Origin: an uncultured Bacteroidales bacterium
GTDB lineage: Bacteria > Bacteroidota > Bacteroidia > Bacteroidales > UBA932
Reading direction: 5' to 3'
DNA length: 5,038 nt
Assembly: GCA_900317065.1 (NCBI GenBank)
Contig: ONFK01000142.1
Location: forward strand, 1-5,038
This document shows positions 1-5,038 of this stretch, one piece after another (the first letter of the stretch is position 1; each line of letters begins with the position of its first letter). A program made the position numbers and the translations under genes. The notes beneath the pieces were generated by a model. It made no database searches, was not told where the DNA came from, and saw only the letters and a program-made list of their open reading frames with translations.

Positions 1-19
1 GATTGCCCGGAACCTTTTT

Positions 20-421
20 TTATGCAAAATGCACGGCAGTAAGATTACTGGCGAACTCCCTTACGCCTTTTTCAATCTTTTCCACCGTTTTTCTGGTCGG
101 TTTGCGACGTCCGTGAAGATAGTGGCCCAACTGTGTCTGGTTTACACCGGTGATTCTTTCCAGACCGGCCAGACTGAATGCCTTCCCATATTCCTCCAGA
201 AAACTGGCAGTATCAAAATAGAATTCGAATTGCGCTTCTTCAAAAACCTTCCCTCTTGATTCAAAAAAGCGCTTCATTTCTTTATATCCGACCATAAAGT
301 CGGACATAGTTTCTTCTACTGTTTTACCCTCACCGATAAGCCCATAATTCAGATCGTTGTCGTCCATATAGGCAGAATAGCCAAAATCAGCAATTTCAAT
401 AAATACTTTAACTGTTTTCAT
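20..421 (-). CDS. hicB: HicB-type antitoxin with C-terminal helix-turn-helix
   Basis: Predicted antitoxin of a HicAB type II toxin-antitoxin pair, 133 residues. It should bind and neutralise HicA and, through its DNA-binding domain, repress the pair's own promoter. The N-terminal part (about residues 1-75) starts with a short beta strand (KVFIEI) and has the G-E-G-K-T-V-E-E-T segment at 30-38, typical of the HicB partial RNase H-like fold. Residues about 82-118 form an XRE-like helix-turn-helix, with TGVNQTQLGHYLHG at 91-104 as the likely recognition region and a basic RRKPTRK stretch after it. The ATG overlaps the hicA stop codon (ATGA at 418-421), so translation is probably coupled. The gene ends with TAA at 20-22. 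Family assignment rests on the combination of N-terminal fold, HTH and a hicA-like neighbour. The HTH alone would only say XRE family. Confidence 0.85.
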   Translation of the reverse strand: MKTVKVFIEIADFGYSAYMDDNDLNYGLIGEGKTVEETMSDFMVGYKEMKRFFESRGKVFEEAQFEFYFDTASFLEEYGKAFSLAGLERITGVNQTQLGHYLHGRRKPTRKTVEKIEKGVREFASNLTAVHFA

Positions 422-609
422 ATCTTGATTCCCGCTTGTTTCAAAATGCTTCTTAAAGTTCCATATCTGACTTCTTCCGATTGATGATGACTCATTCGAA
501 AATGTTGGCCGGTCAACGGACTATACCAGATAGGATGAGACACTCCGGATTGTTTACAATCAAAGCAGCCACATTTCTTCAACAATCTCTCCAATTCACT
601 ATACTTCAT
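418..609 (-). CDS. hicA: HicA-type mRNA interferase toxin
   Basis: Small 63-residue protein of normal HicA length. HicA toxins are translation-independent mRNA-cleaving enzymes with a double-stranded-RNA-binding-like fold. The start MKYSELERLLKK matches the family opening. The segment G22-V-S-H-P-I-W28 corresponds to the family's G-S-H-H motif, with H25 in the place of the catalytic histidine. The C-terminal GTLRSILKQAGI (50-61) is the most typical part. Two differences from the usual pattern are P26 after the histidine and S40-H-H instead of the common P-x-H. The key histidine is kept, so the toxin is probably active. It is first in a two-gene operon with hicB, the usual order, and has its own promoter in the gap to radC. 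The start is fixed by the family N-terminus even though almost no leader would be left. Confidence 0.88.
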   Translation of the reverse strand: MKYSELERLLKKCGCFDCKQSGVSHPIWYSPLTGQHFRMSHHQSEEVRYGTLRSILKQAGIKI

Positions 610-621
610 ATCTCACAAGCG

Positions 622-653
622 CAAAGGTAGGAAAATTCCTACTATTAAACAAA
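622..653 (-). promoter_or_regulatory. Bacteroidota-type promoter of hicAB
   Basis: On the minus strand a TTTG (650-653) is followed after exactly 20 nt by TACCTTTG (622-629). This matches the Bacteroidota primary sigma pattern TTTG / TAnnTTTG in sequence and spacing. Transcription would start around 615-618, only about 6-9 nt before the hicA ATG at 609. The promoter lies entirely in the 48-nt gap between the radC stop and hicA. Transcription from radC could also read into hicAB, as no terminator is seen between them. Confidence 0.75.
627..642. promoter_or_regulatory. Palindromic operator candidate for HicB
   Basis: GTAGGAA, two bases, TTCCTAC is a perfect 7-bp inverted repeat. It lies inside the hicAB promoter spacer and its left arm overlaps the first bases of the -7 element (622-629). 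A 2-nt loop is too small for a stable RNA hairpin, so a dimer-binding DNA site is the better reading. HicB has a helix-turn-helix and the family is known to autoregulate, so HicB is the likely ligand. That link is inferred. Confidence 0.55.
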
Positions 654-657
654 TTTT

Positions 658-1344
658 TTATGCTCCGTAGAGACGTTCGTCAGCGAAGGACCAGAAGGTG
701 GTGTCGCAGACTATGACATGGTCGAGGAGGATGATGTTGAACGAAGAGCAGGCTTTTCGCAGCTGTGCCGTGCAGACGATGTCGTTGTGGGACGGATGAG
801 GATCGCCGGAAGGGTGATTGTGCACAAGCACTACCGACGCGGCGCAGCGCTCCACGCAGGCCTGCATCACCAGACGATTGTCTATCACCGTGGTATCCAT
901 CCCTCCGGAAGTCAGCTTCTGCTTGCCGACAAGGCGGTTGTTCTTGTTCAGGAACAACACCCACAGCTCTTCGTGCGTCAGCCCCTTCATAGAAGGCACC
1001 ATCAGCTCATAGATGCGGCGGGGAGTGTTCAGGGGCACATCCCCGCGCCGCGCCTCTTCCTCCAGAAAACGCCTCCCGAGTTCAAACGCCGCCATTACCG
1101 AACAGGCCTTGTCCGGCCCTATTCCGGGCAGTTTCTGCATGGACTGCATGGACATGCAGAACAGTTTCGTCAGCCTTCCTTCCGCCATATTCAGCAGACG
1201 GTGCGCCAAATCCAGCACCCCCGATTCCCTTGTGCCGCTGCGCAGCAGCACAGCCAGCAACTCCGCCTCGCTCAGGGCGGCGGCCCCCTTTGAGAGCATC
1301 TTCTCCCGAGGACGTTCGCTCTCACACAATTCCTTGATCTTCAT
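658..1344 (-). CDS. radC: RadC family JAMM/MPN+ domain protein
   Basis: 228 residues, the usual RadC length. An N-terminal UPF0758-type domain (M1-K-I-K-E-L, then S-E-R-P-R-E-K at 9-15 and LSEAELLAVLLRSG at 24-37) is followed by a helix-hairpin-helix motif LPGIGPDKA (72-80). The C-terminal JAMM domain (about 105-228) carries a complete metal motif H175-N-H177-P-S-G with S185 and D188, and an upstream candidate glutamate at E126. The fold suggests a zinc-dependent hydrolase, but the family's biological role is unsettled, and the old DNA-repair name is not well supported. The frame is open far upstream (to about 1923), but that extension does not resemble the family and runs antisense into mraZ. 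The ATG at 1344 gives the family N-terminus; a second in-frame ATG at 1389 is less likely. It is divergent from mraZ and upstream of hicAB on the same strand. Confidence 0.92.
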   Translation of the reverse strand: MKIKELCESERPREKMLSKGAAALSEAELLAVLLRSGTRESGVLDLAHRLLNMAEGRLTKLFCMSMQSMQKLPGIGPDKACSVMAAFELGRRFLEEEARRGDVPLNTPRRIYELMVPSMKGLTHEELWVLFLNKNNRLVGKQKLTSGGMDTTVIDNRLVMQACVERCAASVVLVHNHPSGDPHPSHNDIVCTAQLRKACSSFNIILLDHVIVCDTTFWSFADERLYGA

Positions 1345-1520
1345 GGCTGCAAGAAAAGCATTTCGACAGTGGGAATCAATCAAAAACATGCGGCAGTGAC
1401 ATAAAACCGGGCAACAATTTTTTCGCCTATGCCAAAGTGCGGAAACAGAAGGAATTGCATTTCGGAGGAATAAACGATTCAAACGTTTAAGTGACGAACG
1501 GAAGCGCCTGTTGATAACTT

Positions 1521-1560
1521 TGTGGAAAAAAATGTAAAAGTGTGGAATAAAGTGGAAAAA
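1521..1560 (+). promoter_or_regulatory. Candidate MraZ-box array, four units on a 10-nt period
   Basis: Four successive 10-nt units start at 1521, 1531, 1541 and 1551: TGTGGAAAAA, then AATGTAAAAG, then TGTGGAATAA, then AGTGGAAAAA. Units 1, 3 and 4 share GTGGA at the same phase (1522, 1542, 1552); unit 2 has a degenerate ATGTA in register (1532). MraZ proteins are known to bind short direct repeats of a TGGG- or GTGG-like core, about one helical turn apart, in front of their own gene. The position, spacing and core fit that. The array covers the -33 region of the mraZ promoter, which suggests repression or competition with RNA polymerase. Binding is inferred, not shown. Confidence 0.7.
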
Positions 1561-1566
1561 TTTTAC

Positions 1567-1574
1567 TACCTTTG
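1567..1574 (+). promoter_or_regulatory. Bacteroidota -7 promoter element of the mraZ operon
   Basis: TACCTTTG matches TAnnTTTG and is identical to the hicAB -7 element. The -33 TTTG is poor: the best match is TGTG at 1541-1544 with a 22-nt spacer, inside the repeat array. Transcription would start around 1578-1581, leaving a leader of about 14-17 nt before the mraZ ATG at 1595. This also excludes the in-frame GTG at 1574 as a start, since it overlaps the promoter element. Confidence 0.7.
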
Positions 1575-1594
1575 TGCCATTGCGTATACGAATT

Positions 1595-2044
1595 ATGGTC
1601 ACTTTTATCGGAGAATATACTTCCAAGATCGACGACAAGGGGAGAATGGTCTTCCCTGCGCCGCTCAAGGGCATGTTGCCTCCGGGGAGCGACATGAGGT
1701 TTGTCATCAAGAAAGATCTTTTCGAACCCTGCCTGCAGATGTACACCCTCGAAGAGTGGGAGCACACCAGCGCAGAGGTAAAGAGCAAGCTCAATTTCTT
1801 CAACAGACAGCACGCAATATTCTGGAGAGAATATATGCGCGACCGCGACGTTGTGGAGCCCGACGCCAAACTCGGGCGCATCACCGTGTCGCGCAAACTT
1901 CTCGATGCCATAGGTGTAACCAAAGAAGTGGTTTTCTATGGCAATGATTTCAAGATCGAGATCTGGGCCAAGGAAGAATTTGAGAAAGAACGCATCTCGA
2001 ACGAAGAATACATTGCCATTGCAGAAAGCCTCTCCGACAAATAG
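1595..2044 (+). CDS. mraZ: Transcriptional regulator MraZ
   Basis: 149 residues, normal for MraZ, the DNA-binding regulator at the head of dcw clusters. It has two tandem SpoVT/AbrB-like half-domains and assembles into rings in studied relatives. The first repeat shows the D-x-x-x-R motif as D13-D-K-G-R17 after the typical opening MVTFIGEYTSKI. The second repeat (about 88-130) has E88-P-D-A-K-L-G-R95, then ITVSRKLL, and ends in the family signature K-I-E-I-W. There the aspartate sits one residue further from the arginine than usual. The start is the ATG at 1595, because MVTFIGEYT is the family N-terminus and the upstream in-frame GTG lies in the promoter. There is no Shine-Dalgarno sequence, as is common in this phylum. 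It is first gene of the plus-strand operon, 12 nt before rsmH, and likely controls its own promoter. Confidence 0.95.
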   Translation: MVTFIGEYTSKIDDKGRMVFPAPLKGMLPPGSDMRFVIKKDLFEPCLQMYTLEEWEHTSAEVKSKLNFFNRQHAIFWREYMRDRDVVEPDAKLGRITVSRKLLDAIGVTKEVVFYGNDFKIEIWAKEEFEKERISNEEYIAIAESLSDK

Positions 2045-2047
2045 GAG
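2043..2047 (+). promoter_or_regulatory. Shine-Dalgarno sequence of rsmH
   Basis: AGGAG, 9 nt before the rsmH ATG and overlapping the mraZ TAG stop. Strong SD sites are uncommon in Bacteroidota, and the other starts in this window lack one. It supports the ATG at 2057. Confidence 0.5.
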
Positions 2048-2056
2048 AAGTCTGCA

Positions 2057-2959
2057 ATGAGCGTGTACCATAACCCTGTCCTGCTTCGCGAGAGCATTTC
2101 CGCACTGATTGCCAATCCCGACGGCTGCTATGCCGACGCCACCTTCGGCGGAGGCGGGCACAGTGCAGGCATTCTCGAAGCAATCAGCGCGAAAGGCCGC
2201 CTGATGGCCTTCGACCGCGACGCCGACGCAGCCGCAAACGCTCCGGCCGACGACCGCTTCACACTGATACACAACAATTTCAGATTCATACACAACTACA
2301 CCCTCCTGCACCATCCGGAGGGTCTCGACGGCATCCTTGCAGACCTTGGAGTGTCGTCGCACCAGTTCGATACGGCGGAACGGGGATTTTCTTTCCGCTA
2401 TAGCGCCCCGCTCGATATGCGAATGAACGTGCAGGGCGACAAGACTGCAGCGGACATTGTCAATTCGTATACGCAAAACGAGTTGGAAAAGATCCTCAAA
2501 GTCTATGGTGAGATTGATAATGCGCACAAAGTCGCCGGGCTTATCACCGCTGCCAGGCAGCAGAAGCCCATCCTCACCACCGACGACCTCGACAATGCCC
2601 TTGCAGCAGCCCTGCCGTCTTTCGCCGAGCACAAATTCCTTGCGAAGGTCTACCAGGCCCTCCGCATCGAAGTCAACCAGGAAATGCGGGCCCTCGAGAA
2701 GTTCCTCGAAGGAGCCGCGGCGTCCCTCAAGAAGGGCGGCCGCCTGGTCGTCATCACCTATCACTCCCTCGAAGACCGCATGGTGAAGAACTTCTTCCGC
2801 TCCGGCAACATCGAAGGAGTGTTGAAAAAAGACATCTACGGAAGGAGCGAAGCACCACTCAGGCCTCTCGGAGGCAAGCCGGTACTGCCCTCCGAAGATG
2901 AGATTGCAAACAACACCCGCGCCCGCAGTGCGAAGATGCGCGCGGCCGAAAAACTCTGA
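2057..2959 (+). CDS. rsmH: 16S rRNA (cytosine1402-N4)-methyltransferase RsmH
   Basis: 300 residues, typical RsmH (MraW) length. This SAM-dependent enzyme adds the N4 methyl group to C1402 of 16S rRNA in the decoding centre of the small subunit. The N-terminus YHNPVLLRE (4-12) is characteristic. The SAM-binding motif I is D27-A-T-F-G-G-G-G-H-S36, followed by acidic F52-D-R-D55. ADLGVSSHQFD (95-105) is the second signature, then GFSF and LDMRM, and near the C-terminus VYQALRIEVNQEM, ITYHSLEDRMVKNFF and the terminal RARSAKMRAAEKL. All expected blocks are present with no disruption. The start ATG at 2057 has an AGGAG at 2043-2047, which overlaps the mraZ stop codon, about 9 nt upstream. It is the only gene here with a clear Shine-Dalgarno sequence. 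It is 3 nt from the next gene. Confidence 0.97.
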   Translation: MSVYHNPVLLRESISALIANPDGCYADATFGGGGHSAGILEAISAKGRLMAFDRDADAAANAPADDRFTLIHNNFRFIHNYTLLHHPEGLDGILADLGVSSHQFDTAERGFSFRYSAPLDMRMNVQGDKTAADIVNSYTQNELEKILKVYGEIDNAHKVAGLITAARQQKPILTTDDLDNALAAALPSFAEHKFLAKVYQALRIEVNQEMRALEKFLEGAAASLKKGGRLVVITYHSLEDRMVKNFFRSGNIEGVLKKDIYGRSEAPLRPLGGKPVLPSEDEIANNTRARSAKMRAAEKL

Positions 2960-2962
2960 CGC

Positions 2963-3316
2963 ATGGAACAGAAACGCAAATGGAAGGTCTCCGACCTCTG
3001 GGAACTCCTCCGCAACGGCTTCTCCGCGATCATCACGGGGAACCTCCTACTGCGTCTCAATGCGGGCAGGTATTTCATCCACATCGCCTACACCTTCTTC
3101 CTTTTCGCGGTATTGATCTTCGAGAGCCTGGTGGCCGAGAACGCCCTCAGCAAGGTGGAGAAGAACAAAGCCAGGATCAAGGAGATGGAAATAGTATACT
3201 CCGACAAGACTTTCGCGGTGGCTTCGATGAGTCGCCGCAGCGAGGTCGAGAAGAGACTTGAAGCAATGGGGTCCAAGGTAAAAGAGCCCGAGAAACAGGC
3301 AATAGAGATAGACTAG
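2963..3316 (+). CDS. FtsL-like bitopic cell division protein
   Basis: 117 residues. Position between rsmH and ftsI, size and topology match FtsL, the small divisome protein that works with FtsB and FtsQ and helps activate the septal synthase FtsW-FtsI. A basic cytoplasmic N-terminus (about 1-37, with KRKWK and WELLRNGF) is followed by one membrane segment (about 38-56, FIHIAYTFFLFAVLIF) and then a charged, probably helical or coiled-coil stretch (60-77, SKVEKNKARIKEME). The C-terminal part (80-117) contains YSDKTFAVASMSRRSEVEKRLEAMG and is polar. Sequence similarity to proteobacterial FtsL is not visible; it looks like the divergent Bacteroidota FtsL-like family, so the identification depends on context and topology. 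The cytoplasmic part is relatively long for FtsL. Start ATG lies 3 nt after the rsmH stop; 1 nt separates its stop from ftsI. Confidence 0.8.
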   Translation: MEQKRKWKVSDLWELLRNGFSAIITGNLLLRLNAGRYFIHIAYTFFLFAVLIFESLVAENALSKVEKNKARIKEMEIVYSDKTFAVASMSRRSEVEKRLEAMGSKVKEPEKQAIEID

Positions 3317-3317
3317 C

Positions 3318-5038
3318 ATGGAAGAGAACGAGATAAGGCAGTTGCCGCAGCAGAGCACCAAGAAGAAGAGGGACAGAATCGGAATGGTCCTCTACATCTT
3401 CTATGTCCTCCTGCTGGTCCTCACCGTGCTCGTAATAGCCAAGCTCGTATACTTCCAGCTCATCTGGAAACCTGAACCCAGGATTGCGGGAGCCCTCACT
3501 CCAAGCATAGTGAAGCGCACGGTGGAACCGGTCCGCGGAAACATCATCGACTGCAACGGGCGGCTGCTCGCCATGTCCTACCCCATCTACGACATCCACA
3601 TGGACTGCACTGTCATGAAGGCGGAGTACGGCAAGATGAAAAACCGCGAGAAGGGGCAGATGAAGGAGCAGGAATGGATGGAAAAGGCCAGGCTGCTGTC
3701 GCAGGGGCTCGCAGAGCTTGTGCCCGGCACGAATGCGGAGAAAATGTTCAGCCAGATTAAGGAAGGCCGCGCAAGGGGCAGGAAATATCTGCCTGTCGCA
3801 AAAGGCGTCGACCGCAGCACGATGCTCAAGATCAAGGACCTGCCTCTCTACAAGGAAGGAGCCAACAAGGGAGGGATGATTGTGGAGACCCGCAACGTCC
3901 GCAAATATCCCTACGGAAGACTCGCACGCCGCACCATAGGATTCGTCCGCGACAACAAAGGCCTCCCCGAAGAGGAGATCAAGGGCAATCCCGGCCTTGA
4001 AGGGCGCTACGACGCCATCCTGCACGGCAAGGACGGGCGCGAATACCTCAAGCAGACCGACCGCGGCAGGGTGCGCAACTATGACAGCAGCTATGTGCGC
4101 GCCGTGGATGGGAAAGACCTCCGCACCACCCTCAACATCGACTACCAGGACGTGGCCGACAGGGCGCTGCGCGAGCGCATCGATTCACTTGAAGACCTCA
4201 ACGGGGCCTGCCTCGTGCTGATGGAGGTCAAGACCGGCGCAATCCGCGCCATGGTCAATCTCTCCAGGGACCCCAACCGCGGGAATTCATTCGAGGAGAT
4301 CACGAACTTTGCCATAGGCCGCCGCTGCGAGCCCGGCTCGGTGTTCAAGACGGTGACCCTTCTCAGCGTTATGAGCGACGGCATCTACAAGAGCCTTGAC
4401 GAGACCATCCCGACCAACCACGGAATAGTCAAGAACACGAAGATGAAGCAGGACGTGCACATACTCGACTGGGAGCGCGAACACAAGACGAAGGAAATCA
4501 GCATCCTGGACGTATTCAAGATTTCTTCCAACTACGTTTTCGGCACTCTTGCGGTGCAGAACTACGCAGCAAATCCCCGTCAGTATGTAGAGAAAATCTA
4601 CTCCTACGGGCTCGGGGACTCGTTCGACTTCGACCTCGAAGGCCTGCTCACCCCCCTGATTCCGGATCCGAAGTCCAAGATGTGGTCCAACACCACTCTC
4701 GGCACGATGGGATTCGGATATGCTACCGAGGAAACTCCGCTTCATATCCTGACATTCTACAACGCCATCGCCAACAAGGGGCGCATGGTCAAGCCATATC
4801 TGGTGGAGGACATCGAAAAGGCCGGCACCGTCACCGACCGCAGAGGACCCAGCGTGCTGAACGCATCCATCTGCTCACGGGCCATCGCCGACACCATGAC
4901 CAGGGCGCTGCTTTCCGTCACCGAAGAGGGAACGGCCCGCAGGCTCAAGAACGCGAAATGCAAGGTCGCCGGAAAGACCGGCACATCCTTCGCCACATTC
5001 GAAAACGGACAGTATAGCGACGCCGCCGGACGCAGGCA
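3318..5038 (+). CDS. ftsI: Class B penicillin-binding protein FtsI/PBP3, septal transpeptidase (3' end cut by window)
   Basis: 573 codons are present and the frame is open to the right edge, so the C-terminus is missing. FtsI cross-links septal peptidoglycan together with FtsW. Residues 1-20 are cytoplasmic and basic (TKKKRDR), 21-41 form a membrane anchor, and R73-G-N-I-I-D78 with N80-G-R-L-L-A85 is the typical start of the PBP dimerisation (pedestal) domain. The transpeptidase domain begins around 265. All three active-site motifs are present: S341-V-F-K344 with the acylated serine, S403-S-N405, and K553-T-G-T556. An inserted charged helical stretch lies at about 103-130 (KAEYGKMKNREKGQ then KEQEWMEKARLL). 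The ATG at 3318 is 1 nt after the upstream stop. Its dcw position separates it from elongation PBP2. Whether a C-terminal PASTA domain follows cannot be seen. Confidence 0.95.
   Translation, partial: MEENEIRQLPQQSTKKKRDRIGMVLYIFYVLLLVLTVLVIAKLVYFQLIWKPEPRIAGALTPSIVKRTVEPVRGNIIDCNGRLLAMSYPIYDIHMDCTVMKAEYGKMKNREKGQMKEQEWMEKARLLSQGLAELVPGTNAEKMFSQIKEGRARGRKYLPVAKGVDRSTMLKIKDLPLYKEGANKGGMIVETRNVRKYPYGRLARRTIGFVRDNKGLPEEEIKGNPGLEGRYDAILHGKDGREYLKQTDRGRVRNYDSSYVRAVDGKDLRTTLNIDYQDVADRALRERIDSLEDLNGACLVLMEVKTGAIRAMVNLSRDPNRGNSFEEITNFAIGRRCEPGSVFKTVTLLSVMSDGIYKSLDETIPTNHGIVKNTKMKQDVHILDWEREHKTKEISILDVFKISSNYVFGTLAVQNYAANPRQYVEKIYSYGLGDSFDFDLEGLLTPLIPDPKSKMWSNTTLGTMGFGYATEETPLHILTFYNAIANKGRMVKPYLVEDIEKAGTVTDRRGPSVLNASICSRAIADTMTRALLSVTEEGTARRLKNAKCKVAGKTGTSFATFENGQYSDAAGRR

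Larger units (their letters stand above)
1345..1594. other. Divergent intergenic region radC / mraZ
   Basis: 250 nt without a credible gene. The left part (1345-1510) should hold the radC promoter, but I find no good TTTG / TAnnTTTG pair on the minus strand; the nearest candidates (TGTTTTTG at 1381-1388, GCACTTTG near 1435) are weak. TAAACG (1471-1476) and CGTTTA (1484-1489) form a small inverted repeat. The right part (1521-1594) holds the repeat array and promoter of mraZ, listed separately. Confidence 0.7.

Noticed and set aside
627..659. Rho-independent terminator: inverted repeat followed on the plus strand by a run of T at 654-659.
   Set aside because: The loop would be 2 nt, the T run is 11 nt away from the stem, and no plus-strand gene ends here. 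An operator is the better reading.
718..1293. Plus-strand open frame of 191 codons opposite radC.
   Set aside because: Antisense shadow of radC with no recognisable features.
1521..1550. DnaA boxes: TGTGGAAAA and TGTGGAATA resemble TGTGGATAA, the reverse complement of TTATCCACA.
   Set aside because: Matches are 8/9 and 7/9 only. The regular 10-nt repetition and the position just before mraZ fit MraZ boxes better, and no origin features are nearby.
1345..1923. N-terminal extension of radC up to 1923.
   Set aside because: The extension does not look like any RadC, crosses the mraZ promoter and coding region in antisense, and the family N-terminus begins at the ATG at 1344.
1487..2764. Long minus-strand open frame of 425 codons opposite mraZ and rsmH.
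   Set aside because: It lies antisense to two certain genes, shows no recognisable domain, and is explained by the codon bias of the plus-strand genes.
3177..4025. Minus-strand open frame of 282 codons opposite ftsL-like and ftsI.
   Set aside because: Antisense shadow of well-supported genes; low-complexity composition without recognisable motifs.

Overview
The window looks like a chromosomal segment from a member of the Bacteroidota, probably Bacteroidales-like with a GC-rich core. Three things support this. The start of the division and cell-wall (dcw) cluster appears in the order mraZ, rsmH, a short FtsL-like protein, ftsI. Two promoters carry the Bacteroidota -7 element TAnnTTTG, both in the form TACCTTTG. 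The small FtsL-like protein is of the divergent type found in this phylum. Genus and species cannot be told from the sequence alone.

Layout: the left third is on the minus strand. Reading leftwards from 1344 there is radC (658-1344), a 48-nt gap holding a complete small promoter with a palindromic operator candidate, then a hicA-hicB type II toxin-antitoxin pair (418-609 and 20-421) joined by an ATGA stop/start overlap. The hicAB stretch is visibly more AT-rich than its neighbours, so it is probably a mobile or recently acquired module. From 1345 to 1594 is a divergent intergenic region. Its right end carries a direct-repeat array on a 10-nt period (candidate MraZ boxes) followed by a TACCTTTG promoter element. 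The right two thirds (1595-5038) are on the plus strand and form one compact operon: mraZ, rsmH, ftsL-like and ftsI, separated by 12, 3 and 1 nt. ftsI runs off the right edge.

Function: MraZ is the cluster's own DNA-binding regulator and probably acts on the repeat array just upstream of itself. RsmH methylates 16S rRNA. The FtsL-like protein and FtsI (class B penicillin-binding protein, septal transpeptidase) belong to the divisome. HicA/HicB and RadC are not functionally tied to this operon as far as the sequence shows.

I found no convincing undescribed system. The most useful observations are regulatory: the 10-nt MraZ-box array and the promoter/operator overlap in front of hicA, with its nearly absent 5' leader.
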